36,226 nucleotides of DNA from Anaerolineae bacterium (GCA_019637615.1 JAHBVJ010000051.1:1-36226); one strand, 5' to 3'; positions 23,459-33,070 are shown, counted from the first letter of the stretch. The notes: generated from the letters alone by a model not told the origin. Program-made: numbers and translations.

Positions 23459-25504
23459 TTACGGCCCTAACTGCACAGCCACCACGGCGATATTATGGCT
23501 GGATTGCGGCAGTATCTCGACGTTGACGCCGATAGGATGAACGCATGTGGGCGAGTCTTTGGCGGCACAATACAGCCAGACATAATCCACCCGCACAGGC
23601 ACGTTATTTACGCGCCGCAAGGTATCGGCTTTCTCCACCGGATAATCCTGAAACGAATCGATGAACTGCTGCTGTGCAAGGAACTTGTATATCTTGGTTC
23701 CCGGCGTGTGGTTGAACGTGCCGCCCAAGATCGCCCGTCCCGCTTTGGATCGGTTGCTCTCAAAATACGCGATGATCTCGCCCATCTGCGCGTCCTGATC
23801 CTGCGCCTGATCATCCACCGACAGCGTGCTCGTGCTAAACAGCAAACTGAGTTGGGTATTGTACACGTCCAGCAGTTGTCCGTCGTCCGCCAGCACTTGA
23901 ATAAACTGCACGCCCGTTTGTTTGCTGCGGCTGCTCAACAACAGCCCTTCCGCGCGGGCAATCGGCAACCGTGAGAGGATCGCCAAGCCTTGCAGCCCCT
24001 CGTTCGTCGGATAGTACGCCACTGCCATGTTCAGGTTACGCGCCAACCACGCCACCTGATCGGTGCTATAGCTGATCAAGCGTCCCGTATCGACTTCTTG
24101 CAATAACACGACCTGTGCGCCCGTTTTCTGGATGGTCTCTGCGATCTTAGCCAAGTCCATGCCGTAGTACAGGCTGTAACCGCCGTGCAGATTAACCGTC
24201 GCGATGCGCAGTTGGTTGGGTTTGTCCACGATGTGCTCAACGGCGACGGGCTGCGCGAACATGTACGCCAACACCCCTGCCATCACCGTCACAACCAGCG
24301 CGGCAGCGGTCGCTAGGAACGTCCCGCCTTTCCACGGCAGCCGTTTACGTGCTAACACCGCGGGCAAACAGCCGAGCAGCAGCGCGAACAGAGTAACCGC
24401 GATGCCTAACCCTCTAAACGCCCGCAGCAGCGATCCAAATGGTTCGACAATGCCGCGAATGAAGGCATATTCGAACGTCACGAAGTCCGCACCGCTCAAC
24501 AGCAGGAAGATCGCCACGCCGACCATCACGCCAATCGCTGTGAAGTTGAAGCGTCCGCTGGCGGGTTGGATCACCCACCACCACGTCAGGCCGAGCAAAA
24601 ATTGCGCGATGATCAAGGCTACCGCTGCTAACGTGCCCGTCAACCGGAAGCCGACCACGAACAACAGGCAGATCAGCAAGAACCAGATCCAACCGCGATA
24701 CTGCGTGTCGAACATGCCGAGAAACTGCCGTGTAAAGTTGCGGATTTCCGGCACTAATGGCAGCAATGTCGCCACGATCAGAAACGGTGCGATGTCGATA
24801 TAATCCAACCCGACGCGATGCGCCAGCGTATTGGGCAGCCCGAACACAGCGAACTGCAAATACAGCAGCCCACCGAACGCGAATGCATTCCAGCCCGCGA
24901 TCTCGCCTTTCGGCTCGTCGGATGGCGTCAGATTATCGAAGATCGCCGCCAGCACCGCCGCGAGGAACAAGGCCAACGCCGCGATGGTAACTTCCGTCAG
25001 GAAATTCGATCCCCATGTGAAATCCGCCGTATCGCCAAGGATGCGGATCAACTGGTCGCCAGCGATTCCAAAGATCAGCATCACCGGCACCATGCCCGAC
25101 CGTCGCACCGCGATGCACGCGAGGTACAAGATCGCCGCGCCCGCCGTCAATGCTGCGCCCATCACGCCCAAGGTGGTGCCGCCGTTTGCCGTCATGAACA
25201 CGCGCCCCACCGCCGCCACAATCGCCACCAGCGCGGGGCCGAACCACAGCCGCCCGAAGATCACCGACAGCAGCGGTAAAAGCAGCATCAGCCCCGTGAT
25301 CAGCACTTCATTTTGGACTTCAAGCAAATCCACAATCCCCGGTTCTCCGATCAACGCGGCGGGGTTGGAAGTCAGGCTGATCAAGCTGGCGCTGCTGAGG
25401 TGCGCGTACAGCGTCCCGAACAAAAAGCGCACGGCCTGTACAAAAAATAAGCCGATCAGGGCGGCTTCGATAATACGGAATAGGTCGCGTCGGTACTGAG
25501 CCAT
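23459..25504 (-). CDS. Polytopic membrane protein with EEP phosphatase-type domain
   Basis: A 681-residue protein. Residues 1-420 hold about ten or more hydrophobic segments (for example EVLITGLMLLLPLLSVIF, VTIAALALFLAAVLAAIF, WIWFLLICLLFVVGF). Residues about 430-681 form an endonuclease/exonuclease/phosphatase fold, probably on the outside or inside face after the last helix: RIATVNLHGG (Asn438), VVLLQEVD (Glu470), DYVWLY (Asp640) and SSHN (His670). The normally invariant GDFN motif reads GGTFN (Asp replaced by Thr596) and the SDH motif reads SSH, so activity may be altered or lost. Start ATG 25504 preferred to GTG 25525; neither has a strong ribosome site. First gene of a two-gene operon with the DinB-like gene. 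Confidence 0.85.
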   Translation of the reverse strand: MAQYRRDLFRIIEAALIGLFFVQAVRFLFGTLYAHLSSASLISLTSNPAALIGEPGIVDLLEVQNEVLITGLMLLLPLLSVIFGRLWFGPALVAIVAAVGRVFMTANGGTTLGVMGAALTAGAAILYLACIAVRRSGMVPVMLIFGIAGDQLIRILGDTADFTWGSNFLTEVTIAALALFLAAVLAAIFDNLTPSDEPKGEIAGWNAFAFGGLLYLQFAVFGLPNTLAHRVGLDYIDIAPFLIVATLLPLVPEIRNFTRQFLGMFDTQYRGWIWFLLICLLFVVGFRLTGTLAAVALIIAQFLLGLTWWWVIQPASGRFNFTAIGVMVGVAIFLLLSGADFVTFEYAFIRGIVEPFGSLLRAFRGLGIAVTLFALLLGCLPAVLARKRLPWKGGTFLATAAALVVTVMAGVLAYMFAQPVAVEHIVDKPNQLRIATVNLHGGYSLYYGMDLAKIAETIQKTGAQVVLLQEVDTGRLISYSTDQVAWLARNLNMAVAYYPTNEGLQGLAILSRLPIARAEGLLLSSRSKQTGVQFIQVLADDGQLLDVYNTQLSLLFSTSTLSVDDQAQDQDAQMGEIIAYFESNRSKAGRAILGGTFNHTPGTKIYKFLAQQQFIDSFQDYPVEKADTLRRVNNVPVRVDYVWLYCAAKDSPTCVHPIGVNVEILPQSSHNIAVVAVQLGP

Positions 25505-25706
25505 AGGAACTGCTGATCTTTCCACAAGATAATCGCCCTAATTGTACGCTATCTAACCAAACCGACCACATTCCGCGTTCAGGCGAACAGCAGAGAGTTT
25601 GCGCAGTGATCAGAACGGTCTTGTGATCCCAAACAGCGAACAACCATACCGAAAGCCCGCGCTCCTTGGTACAATCCTTGCTCATTGAGTTTGTTAAGGA
25701 TGCACC

Positions 25707-26024
25707 GTGTTTTCACCCGCCGATTTCAACCGTCCAACACCGCCACCACCTTCATCCCTGTTTGACAATCGGCTGCTTGGTGCCGCGCTCTTGATCATCG
25801 GAATTGTCCTCATTGTACTGATGGCAGTCACCTACGATCAGCAGATTTTCATCCCCTTCAACGCCACTTACGCGATCACCCAAACGTATCAAGCCCGACA
25901 AACTTCGACCCGCCCGCCGCGCCAACCGCGCAATCAAACGCCACAGCCGCGCCGCCGCAACGGCGATCTGCAGTCGGTGTCCTATGAACTACCGCCGCCA
26001 GCACCCGCCCAAGACTCGCACTAG
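25707..26024 (+). CDS. Small single-pass membrane protein
   Basis: A 105-residue protein with a Pro-rich N-terminus (RPTPPPPSSLFDNR), one hydrophobic segment LLGAALLIIGIVLIVLMAV (about 23-41), a short middle part and a Pro/Arg/Gln-rich disordered C-terminus. I do not recognise a family. It is supported by an AAGGA ribosome site (25696-25700) 6 bases before the GTG start, and by its position between two genes on different strands with no other explanation for the stretch. It is oriented away from the phosphatase-type gene, so both may share a divergent promoter region. Function unknown. Confidence 0.6.
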   Translation: MFSPADFNRPTPPPPSSLFDNRLLGAALLIIGIVLIVLMAVTYDQQIFIPFNATYAITQTYQARQTSTRPPRQPRNQTPQPRRRNGDLQSVSYELPPPAPAQDSH

Positions 26025-26025
26025 A

Positions 26026-26081
26026 CCCCGTCAAGATGAGTGCAAGATGAGAGGCGGATGTCCCTTGTCATTCTGACGGGG
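26026..26081. terminator. 8-bp inverted repeat after the small membrane gene
   Basis: CCCCGTCA (26026-26033) and TGACGGGG (26074-26081) are exactly complementary and start 2 bases after the stop codon. The 40-base loop contains the direct repeat CAAGATGAG twice (26032-26040, 26043-26051). There is no T-run. Confidence 0.4.
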
Positions 26082-26125
26082 ATGCTTCGACGTTTTGCTA
26101 AACAATCTTTGCGGGGAAACACATC

Positions 26126-26473
26126 ATGAAGTATGTGCTCTTGATCTACACCGATCAGTTAGCTTATGCCGCCGAATCTAGCGTGGACTACCAGCGCTCG
26201 ACCGCCTATGACGCTTATGCTGCGGCGGCGCGGCAGGAAGCGGTGTTGTTGGCGGCGGAAACGCTGTATCCGATCACGGTCGCGACTACCATTCGCGTGC
26301 GGGACGGCAAAACGCTGATCACCGACGGGCCATTCGCGGAAACCCCCGATCAACTTAGCGGCTACTATGTCCTCGATTGCTTGGATGAGAGCGTCGCGGC
26401 ACACTGGGCAGCGGCACATCCGGGGCTTCACGATGGCACCATCGAAATACGTCCGGTGATGCCATTCGCCTGA
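26126..26473 (+). CDS. YCII-related (DGPF-domain) protein
   Basis: A 115-residue protein of the DGPF/YCII family, small ferredoxin-like dimers often encoded beside ECF sigma factors. Seen: the N-terminus MKYVLLIYTD, and the family motif LITDGPFAETPDQLSGYYVLD (about 71-91) which gives the domain its name. The C-terminus GTIEIRPVMPFA is also typical. No ECF sigma gene is next to it here. GGGGAAA lies 7 bases before the ATG. Some members are proposed enzymes, but no reaction is established for this group. Confidence 0.93.
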   Translation: MKYVLLIYTDQLAYAAESSVDYQRSTAYDAYAAAARQEAVLLAAETLYPITVATTIRVRDGKTLITDGPFAETPDQLSGYYVLDCLDESVAAHWAAAHPGLHDGTIEIRPVMPFA

Positions 26474-26486
26474 AATCAACGCGATG

Positions 26487-27653
26487 CTAGACGCTCAGGT
26501 TTGCCGCTTGGATCAAGCCGTACTTACCATGTACGCGCCATTGAGCATCTGTCGCTTCCAATTTCTCCGCCAAGCCCTTCGGCAAGCCCATCACGACATC
26601 GCTTTTCAGCGTGCGCAGCGCAAGGATCGGCACGCGTGCGTAGGTCATCACCTCACCGAAAGGCGTTTCCGGAGACCACATCGCATCACCCGCGATGCGC
26701 CGATAATTCGCGTCGCCCTTCACGATCACCAGCATCGCGTCCCGCAGCGTCTGCGCGATATGCGGAGCCAAGTCCCAGAATAACCGCGTGCTGTTCCAGT
26801 ACGGATCGGGGATCAGTCGCAGTCGTCCATCATCCAGTGCGGCTTGCAAGCGCTGTCCCAACTGCTGCGCATCTCCGCTGCGGCGTTCCAACCTGCTCAA
26901 AAAGATCAGCACATCGGCGGGGATCGCGTCGCTCACAAACGTCGGATGCGCCTTGAGATGCATCACCACCCGATCTGCGATGCCGTTCAACAGCGTATCC
27001 GCCAGCGCCAGATCAATCGCCATCTCCGTGCCTGCGTTATCAAGAATGAAATGCACAGTTTTGTGCCGTGTCGTCAGCAGATGGTTAGTCACCTTCATGC
27101 TATCATCCACCAGCAGATCATTCGCGCCGACTGCGCTGCCATGTGCCCGCGCCGCCGCATAACTCAGATCGATCCGGTTACCCCACAGGTCAAAGTGGAT
27201 CATGCGCACGAGACGCTCCTCAATGGGCAGCGCACGCGTTGCCAGCGCCCGATCCAGCGTTTCCCACAGCGCCGTGCCGGTGAGTTCTTCGTACTTCTTC
27301 GGCGCAAACGGATCGCGCCCCAATTCGAACCACCGCACGATCTGCATCAACAAGCGGTAGTTGTAGATTTCCGCGAAGAACCAATCCGTATTCAGCCATG
27401 TATCGCCGCGATGCGCGATCCACGCGGGCAGCCAATCGCCATAATCGTGCGCGGGCAGGTCGATCATCGGGATCAGTGCATTATTTTCCATCGCGTCGGC
27501 ATGTCGCCGCAGCGCATCGAGCATCGTGCTTGGCAAATCAGGGTTGAGTTCGTGGACTTCTCGGATGATCGTCGGAACGCGCGATTTCATGGTCAGCCGC
27601 GCAAACGCATTACTATGATCCGTGCGGATCATGGGTGGACGCTGGAGGGTCAT
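26487..27653 (-). CDS. Damage-control phosphatase, ARMT1/DUF89 family
   Basis: A 388-residue protein of the ARMT1-like DUF89 family, metal-dependent phosphatases thought to remove damaged or unwanted sugar phosphates. Family hallmarks in order: WLNTDWFFAEIYNYRLLMQIV, DLWGNRIDLS, VHFILDNAGTEMAIDLALAD (the DNAG metal site), and a C-terminal VKGDANYRRIAGDAMW. These match the eukaryotic/archaeal/bacterial DUF89 subfamily III layout. The start at 27653 has AAGGAAG 6 bases upstream; the in-frame ATG at 27689 has none. The gene is 87 bases downstream of the BTAD regulator, on the same strand. Its exact substrate is unknown; fructose-1-phosphate is the reported substrate for some relatives. Confidence 0.9.
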   Translation of the reverse strand: MTLQRPPMIRTDHSNAFARLTMKSRVPTIIREVHELNPDLPSTMLDALRRHADAMENNALIPMIDLPAHDYGDWLPAWIAHRGDTWLNTDWFFAEIYNYRLLMQIVRWFELGRDPFAPKKYEELTGTALWETLDRALATRALPIEERLVRMIHFDLWGNRIDLSYAAARAHGSAVGANDLLVDDSMKVTNHLLTTRHKTVHFILDNAGTEMAIDLALADTLLNGIADRVVMHLKAHPTFVSDAIPADVLIFLSRLERRSGDAQQLGQRLQAALDDGRLRLIPDPYWNSTRLFWDLAPHIAQTLRDAMLVIVKGDANYRRIAGDAMWSPETPFGEVMTYARVPILALRTLKSDVVMGLPKGLAEKLEATDAQWRVHGKYGLIQAANLSV

Positions 27654-27739
27654 CAAGGCTTCCTTACAGGGTTTTATGTATGCACACATGATAGCAGAGC
27701 TTACGCTACAGCCACCTAACAGTTACGCTTGCAAGCCAC

Positions 27740-30466
27740 TCAATCCTGCTGTAAGGCATCCAATAGGCTTTGCGTCTCTGCGCATGTCGCCTCATCTCCC
27801 AAGGTGACGGAGATCGCGATACTCTCCGCGAAGTAACGTCGCGCCGCCTTTACATCACCGACCTGAGCCGCTATTTCTCCCAGATTGTGCAGATCGTTGC
27901 GCATGTTTACCTGACTGCCTAAGTCGCGGTAAATTTGCAAACTCAGCTCATAATAATGCTGTGCTTGTGCGTAATCTTCACTGAAGTAGGCCACCGCTGC
28001 CAAGCCATCATACGTGACCGCGCGGTTTTGCGGCTCATCGGCCTGTGCATACAGGCGCAAAGCGGCTTCATGAAGTTCCTTCGCCCGCGCCAATTCGCCT
28101 GTGTTAGCCGCGATAATGGCGAGCGCGGTCTGGAAATTCGCGATCAGGGAAGCCGAGCCGAGCCGTTCACTGATCTGAAGCCCTTGTTCCGTAATCCGCT
28201 GCGCCTCTTCGACCTGTTGCGCCCGCCATTCGATCCCAGATAGTTGGAGCAAGCCTTGTGCCACGCCCCAATCATCGCCATTGGCCCGCCGTAGGGTAAT
28301 CACTTGCCGGAAGTAATCGCGCGCTGTCTCGAAATGACCGCGATCCGTTTCCACCAATCCCAAGACGGCTACGGCCTGACTCGTTTCCGGTGCGCTACCC
28401 GTCTGGGACAGCACGCGCTGACTCAGCATGGCGAATTCGACAGCTTCCGCCAAGTTGTCTACACGTGCACAAAATAGGGCGAGATGCGCCAGCGCCCGTC
28501 CACACAATACCGAGTCGGCATGTTCCAGCGCTGCGACGGCGGGACGGAACATCTCCTCGCCCAAGCGGTATAGCGAACGCCGATCATAGTACATTGACAG
28601 TGCGTACATCATGCTGCCGAGGACGGCTTTATCTCGCTGGCTAATCGCGGTACGCCATGCCGCATGGATATTTTCCAGATCGGCGGCGATCTCATGCAGG
28701 GCAGCGATCTGTCCGGCGCTCTGCAAGGCACCCTCGCGCTGCTGTACGAACTGCGCGAAATACTGCATGTGTACCCGCACATTAGCATCAAGCTCCCTAG
28801 TAGCTGCCAACTTGCCCAACAGATATTGGCGTGTCATTTCGTGCATCGAGAAGCGCCCTGCCTCATCCCGCCGAACTAAGGTCTTGTCTACCAGTGCCAA
28901 TAGTAATGGTAGTGTAGCACCCGCCACCTGTTCCGCTGCCTCCCGCGTGAAGCCTGCTTGGCAAACTGCCAGCGCCATCAACACTTGCTGTTCTTTCGGC
29001 GCGATCATCACCCACGAATGGTCGAAAACGGCCTGTAAACTGCGATGGCGCTCCTCCACATCATGATGATCGGCTTGTAACAGATTCAAATTCGCGCTGA
29101 TCTCGTCTGCGATCTCCTCACATGTCAGAAGTCGCGTCCATGCCGCTGCCAATTCAATCGCCAGTGGCATCCCATCTACCAAGCGGCAAATCTTGGTGGC
29201 GGCGGCAATATTAGCGGCGGTGAGCGCAGCGTCGCCCCGTGTGCGCTTCATCGTTTGCCAGAACAGATCGAGGGCGGGGGAGGCTTCGACCGAAGTGTAG
29301 GCTAACCCATCCAGTGCGATCAACCATTCGCTGTGTAGGTTCAAGCGCTCCCGCGAGGTAACCACCAGCTTGAGTTCCACCGAAGTGCGCAGCAATTCCG
29401 TCAGAAAATTCGTCCCGATGTTCACCAACTGCTCAAAATTATCCAAAACCAGCAGTAGATGTTTGTCTCGCAGAAAATTGATGAGCTGAGTGCGGAGATC
29501 GCCCGTCGAGCTTGTCGCCATGCCAAGCGCCGCCATCAGCGCGATGAACAACCCTTGCAGCGTGGTCACTCCGGCAAGCTGCACCATCGTTACACCGTGC
29601 AGAAAACGTCCTTGTGCTTGATGTGCTGCCCGCACCGCCAACCGCGTCTTGCCCATGCCACCCAAGCCTACAATCGTAACCATGCGGCATTGTGCATCAT
29701 TCAATCGGCGGCTGAGTTCAGCTAATTCGCGCTCTCGTCCGACAAACGGCGTCGTTTCAAAGGGCAGCGCTGCGATTCGATGCGCGGTTTTGATGCGCTC
29801 GTACAGCCGCACCGTCTCCGTCTCAGGCTCAACGCCCAATTCCTCCGCGAGTCGTTGTTTGCACGCCTCAAACTGGGTGATTGCCGCGTTTCGATTCCCC
29901 CCGCGTGCCGCCAGCAGCATCAATTGTCGATAGGTTTCTTCACGGAGGGGATCAAGCGCCAACAGCCGATTGAGCAGCGTCAACGCCGCCGCGTCTTCGC
30001 CCGCATCGAGCACTTCCTTGGCTTGTTTATCCAGCATCGTGACGGCAAGGTCATGCTGACGCTCGCGCTCGACAGTGAGCCATTCGTCAAAACTCGACGC
30101 GTCGGCTACTTCCAACCCGGCCATAAATTCGCCGCGATACAGGCTGACATCGTGCTGCTGCTCGAACTGCTCCACATCGATCCAATAAGCAGCCTCGCGG
30201 TTGAACGCCAATGTCTGTCGGGTGATGACCAGATAGGGTTCTAACAAACGTTTGAGGTTGGCGACAGCCTGTCGCAAATTCGTGGCAGCGTCCTCATCAG
30301 GCATGTCTCCCCAGAACAGTGCCGCCAACATCGAGCGAGACTGCGGTCGCCTTCCCGCCAATGCCAGATAGCACAACAGCGCCTGTGACTTGGTGCTTAC
30401 GAACCCTCTGACGGGGAGATCATCCAGCGTGATATGCAAGCCACCGAGCAAATAAAGGCGCAGCAT
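27740..30466 (-). CDS. BTAD/SARP-type regulator with NB-ARC and TPR domains
   Basis: A 908-residue transcriptional regulator. Domains: an OmpR-like winged helix (1-90; MLRLYLLGGLHITLDD, then STKSQALLCYLALAGRR), a BTAD (about 97-235; FEQQHDVSLYRGEFMAGL, LAEELGVEPETETVRLYERI), an NB-ARC ATPase with Walker A VGLGGMGKTR (266-275), LLLVLDNFEQL as Walker B, and VDGMPLAIELAAAW as the GLPL box, then TPR-like helical repeats to the end. This is the SARP/AfsR-like architecture, a signal-transduction ATPase that activates nearby promoters, in other bacteria often for secondary metabolism or stress. Its target is not apparent; the ARMT1-like gene follows on the same strand. Start ATG 30466 lacks a strong ribosome site. 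Confidence 0.92.
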   Translation of the reverse strand: MLRLYLLGGLHITLDDLPVRGFVSTKSQALLCYLALAGRRPQSRSMLAALFWGDMPDEDAATNLRQAVANLKRLLEPYLVITRQTLAFNREAAYWIDVEQFEQQHDVSLYRGEFMAGLEVADASSFDEWLTVERERQHDLAVTMLDKQAKEVLDAGEDAAALTLLNRLLALDPLREETYRQLMLLAARGGNRNAAITQFEACKQRLAEELGVEPETETVRLYERIKTAHRIAALPFETTPFVGRERELAELSRRLNDAQCRMVTIVGLGGMGKTRLAVRAAHQAQGRFLHGVTMVQLAGVTTLQGLFIALMAALGMATSSTGDLRTQLINFLRDKHLLLVLDNFEQLVNIGTNFLTELLRTSVELKLVVTSRERLNLHSEWLIALDGLAYTSVEASPALDLFWQTMKRTRGDAALTAANIAAATKICRLVDGMPLAIELAAAWTRLLTCEEIADEISANLNLLQADHHDVEERHRSLQAVFDHSWVMIAPKEQQVLMALAVCQAGFTREAAEQVAGATLPLLLALVDKTLVRRDEAGRFSMHEMTRQYLLGKLAATRELDANVRVHMQYFAQFVQQREGALQSAGQIAALHEIAADLENIHAAWRTAISQRDKAVLGSMMYALSMYYDRRSLYRLGEEMFRPAVAALEHADSVLCGRALAHLALFCARVDNLAEAVEFAMLSQRVLSQTGSAPETSQAVAVLGLVETDRGHFETARDYFRQVITLRRANGDDWGVAQGLLQLSGIEWRAQQVEEAQRITEQGLQISERLGSASLIANFQTALAIIAANTGELARAKELHEAALRLYAQADEPQNRAVTYDGLAAVAYFSEDYAQAQHYYELSLQIYRDLGSQVNMRNDLHNLGEIAAQVGDVKAARRYFAESIAISVTLGDEATCAETQSLLDALQQD

Positions 30467-30566
30467 TTTCGGACGCTATCCAGTTCACGATCTATTTACG
30501 ATGAAAGTTTATTCTACTGACAAATCGAGATGTGAGTACAACCCTAGTGGTTAGAAAGAGCAAACC

Positions 30567-31595
30567 ATGTTCCGCCGACTCGTGATCTTGCTTGTGGCTG
30601 TTGCTGTCATCCTACCCTTCAATCGTATTCATGCACAAGATGGCGGATCGCCATGGGCACTTACGCAAACCTTTACCACCAGCGATCTCGGCTTCCAGTT
30701 CGATTTCCCCGAAGACTGGGTATATGCCTATGATTTCGATGGAGTAAAGTTTGCCGAGTCCCAAGACGAACTAGACGCCATCACTGACTCCGATCCAGCA
30801 ACCGAGGCCGAAGGCTACCGCATCCTATTCAGCGCGGTCTACACGGATAAGCTCGGTTTGGATATGACAGCCACTGTGGACAAGGCGCTAAAAGTCTTCT
30901 TGAACTCGGCTGGACTCGAAGCCCAATCCGATCCCATCGAAGCCAGCATCCTCACGCACCGTTCCTTGAGCGTCGGCGTAATCGTGAGCGCCGATCCTGA
31001 TAAGCAAGGCATCCTGACGGTCTGGCAGCAGCATAACAAACTGGTCTACATGGCCTTGTTCGCGCCGGAAATCACCGACGACTCGATCACAGGTTGGAGC
31101 GACATCCTCAGCAGCATTCGTCCCTTGGATTCGCTTGATCTGGGCGACACCGTGCTAAAGTTCCCAACTTCCAAATTAACCATGCAGTATCCTGATGGTT
31201 GGTACTCGCCCGATGGAACCAACAGTATCTATGAGTTGAAGGCTGACGCGGCGCATCCTGAAGCTCCGGCGGGTTATCTGATCAGTGTGACGGAATTCCC
31301 GCTGGAATCGCTTGGCTCGTTCGTCCAAAACCTTGATGATTTCTCTGCCACCATCCAAGAGGGATTGGTCGGTAAAAATGACCTATTGTCTATCAATGAT
31401 CATCTCATCCTTGAGCAGCCCGCCAAGACCTTCCGCGCTAAGGTGAAAGGCAGCGATTATCACGCCCTGATCACGATCTTCATCGCCAACGATACCGCCC
31501 TCGTTGTTGGGATCGTCGCGCCGGACGAGGAGAAATTGAACGCCATCGCTCCCACATGGTTCGCCATGCTGGAAACCATCTCTGCCAAAAATTAG
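30567..31595 (+). CDS. Exported protein with two PsbP-like repeats
   Basis: A 342-residue exported protein. Signal peptide MFRRLVILLVAVAVILPF with cleavage near IHA-QDG. Two related halves: DLGFQFDFPEDWVYAY (about 40-55) and KLTMQYPDGWYSPDGT (about 202-217), each an F/Y-P-x-x-W motif at the start of a beta-sheet domain resembling the PsbP/DUF1795 (Mog1) fold, which is common in exported bacterial proteins. I cannot name a function. AGAAAGAG lies before the ATG. It is divergent from the BTAD regulator by about 100 bases, so it could be a target of that regulator, but no operator is obvious. Confidence 0.85.
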   Translation: MFRRLVILLVAVAVILPFNRIHAQDGGSPWALTQTFTTSDLGFQFDFPEDWVYAYDFDGVKFAESQDELDAITDSDPATEAEGYRILFSAVYTDKLGLDMTATVDKALKVFLNSAGLEAQSDPIEASILTHRSLSVGVIVSADPDKQGILTVWQQHNKLVYMALFAPEITDDSITGWSDILSSIRPLDSLDLGDTVLKFPTSKLTMQYPDGWYSPDGTNSIYELKADAAHPEAPAGYLISVTEFPLESLGSFVQNLDDFSATIQEGLVGKNDLLSINDHLILEQPAKTFRAKVKGSDYHALITIFIANDTALVVGIVAPDEEKLNAIAPTWFAMLETISAKN

Positions 31596-31631
31596 GGCGG
31601 GGGAGTCTGGTTGAGGAATACCCACTGCACC

Positions 31632-31663
31632 GATTGCCAGAGTCCTGCAAGACTCCGGCAATC
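31632..31663. terminator. Hairpin with 12-bp interrupted stem
   Basis: GATTGCC-A-GAGTC pairs with GACTC-C-GGCAATC over the loop CTGCAA, with one A/C mismatch. It lies 36 bases after the stop of the exported-protein gene and 44 before the NTF2-like gene. No U-tract. Confidence 0.55.
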
Positions 31664-31707
31664 AGTGTCCTAGCGTTGAAAGTGATTACGTTATTGCGGA
31701 GGCGATG

Positions 31708-32034
31708 ATGACTGCTGAGAATCAGCCACCCACCGACCAACCGCGTCACTCTGATGAACGTGCCATTCGCGATGTGATTCGCAACTTAGAATTCACATGG
31801 AACGCGCAAGAATCGGGTGGGATGGCCTATCACACCATTACGATTGAAGATGTGATTTTTCTGAGCACCGCTAGAGCTTATGTACAAGCACGCGTACACA
31901 GCCGTATCTTGGAGGGCGATGTGCTTCTCGATGAACACACGCGTATCGTCGTCGTGTTGAACGCACAGGGCGAAAATCACCGTTGGCAGATCAAATCGCT
32001 AATCCGCACACCGCCCGACCAGCCTATCGCTTAA
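31708..32034 (+). CDS. Small NTF2/SnoaL-like protein
   Basis: A 108-residue protein. ERAIRDVIRNLEFTWNAQESGGMAYHTI followed by EDVIFLS resembles the first helix and strands of the NTF2-like SnoaL/SgcJ fold (cone-shaped barrel of small enzymes and binding proteins), and ILEGDVLLDEHTRIVVVL plus the final WQIKSLIRTPP fits the last beta strands. It is shorter than typical members (about 130). The second ATG at 31708 has GGAGG (31698-31702) at 5 bases; the first at 31705 is too close. Its stop overlaps the convergent aldolase stop in TTAA. Confidence 0.7.
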   Translation: MTAENQPPTDQPRHSDERAIRDVIRNLEFTWNAQESGGMAYHTITIEDVIFLSTARAYVQARVHSRILEGDVLLDEHTRIVVVLNAQGENHRWQIKSLIRTPPDQPIA

Positions 32035-32990
32035 TGCTGTGCATACCAATTAACAGCGGCATCAGGCGCAACCACGCGTGCCATCCACGGGTGGGCATAC
32101 TTCTCACAAATTTGCGCCAACTCCCGCACACGCTCCATCATCTTCGTAGTGATGAATTCAGTTCGTGCTGCGCCTTGCAATGCTACCGCCTCCGCCCATA
32201 CAGCGCGGCCTACGATGACGCCACTTGCGCCCGCTTCACACGCGATCCGTACCTGTTTGGCGAACGTGGGATAGTCTACGCCGCCGCTCAGGATTGCCCA
32301 CGGGACGTTGCACGCCGCGTTGAGTTCGTCACACGCGGCGCGCCATTCCGCTTCATCCGAGCTTTGTTTCGTATCCACGGGAAATTGCAGTTTGAGCACA
32401 TCCACGCCCATCACACAGAACCGTCGTGCCATCGATACACTGATCTCCCGTAGATCGGCGTTACTCACCGGTTTCGTCGGATCGAGCGAATAAACGATCG
32501 GCTCTAAAAAGAAGGGGATTTGCAGGCGTTGGCAGTGTTCCACGATCTGAGCCACGATGTCGTGCTTGTCCTCAGCATTGTCAGCGTCAGGATGATACGG
32601 CAGCAGCAGCTTGACGCCATCGGATCCCACCTGTTTGGCCTGTTCAATTGACCAATCGGGCAAGAGATCAATTGTTTGTTGGCTAGGGTGCAGAGAATAA
32701 TTGGTGACTTCAAGCGGAGTTAGAATCCCCAATTGTCCCCTGATCGTCCGCGTGGCGATACCCGCGCCCAATCCATAGGCTGGATCGACCAGCACCGCCG
32801 ATATATCTCTGTTGGCGGCGCTGATAATCTGCTGTTTGAAGCTCGTAAACTCTGCATCCGTAAGTGGCTGCGGTGCATACTTGTTGAGCTGATTTAGTAG
32901 GATTTCGCGGTGGTCGATTGCCAACACCATAAAATGTCCAGTGTCGGTGCTGCATCGGCTCAAGTGTCTGTACGTTCCCATGCTCGTCAT
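32031..32990 (-). CDS. Class I sugar-phosphate aldolase, LacD-like
   Basis: A 319-residue TIM-barrel aldolase related to tagatose-1,6-bisphosphate aldolase LacD and to the sulfofructose-phosphate aldolase group. The Schiff-base lysine is probably Lys200 in GVDVLKLQFPVD; Lys127 in GVKLLLPYHPD and Glu163 in FFLEPIVY are the flanking active-site residues, and Asp26-His27 (VLAIDHRE) the N-terminal motif. GGVDYPTF and ASGVIVGRAVW bind phosphate. It would cleave a ketohexose bisphosphate-type sugar to dihydroxyacetone phosphate plus an aldehyde, but no kinase or isomerase lies next to it. ATG 32990 has AGGGAA 6 bases upstream; the frame opens to a TTG at 33008. A structured RNA element precedes it. 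Confidence 0.82.
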   Translation of the reverse strand: MTSMGTYRHLSRCSTDTGHFMVLAIDHREILLNQLNKYAPQPLTDAEFTSFKQQIISAANRDISAVLVDPAYGLGAGIATRTIRGQLGILTPLEVTNYSLHPSQQTIDLLPDWSIEQAKQVGSDGVKLLLPYHPDADNAEDKHDIVAQIVEHCQRLQIPFFLEPIVYSLDPTKPVSNADLREISVSMARRFCVMGVDVLKLQFPVDTKQSSDEAEWRAACDELNAACNVPWAILSGGVDYPTFAKQVRIACEAGASGVIVGRAVWAEAVALQGAARTEFITTKMMERVRELAQICEKYAHPWMARVVAPDAAVNWYAQH

Positions 32991-33070
32991 AATAATTTCC
33001 CTATACAACTTGCTGGAAATCGAGCGTCAATCTATCTCTATTTTTCCGCAAGTTGACTGAATACAGCCTC

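Noticed and set aside
24831..25499. 222-codon open frame opposite the membrane phosphatase-type gene
   Set aside because: Antisense shadow with low-complexity Ala/Pro/Arg/Asn composition and no start signals.
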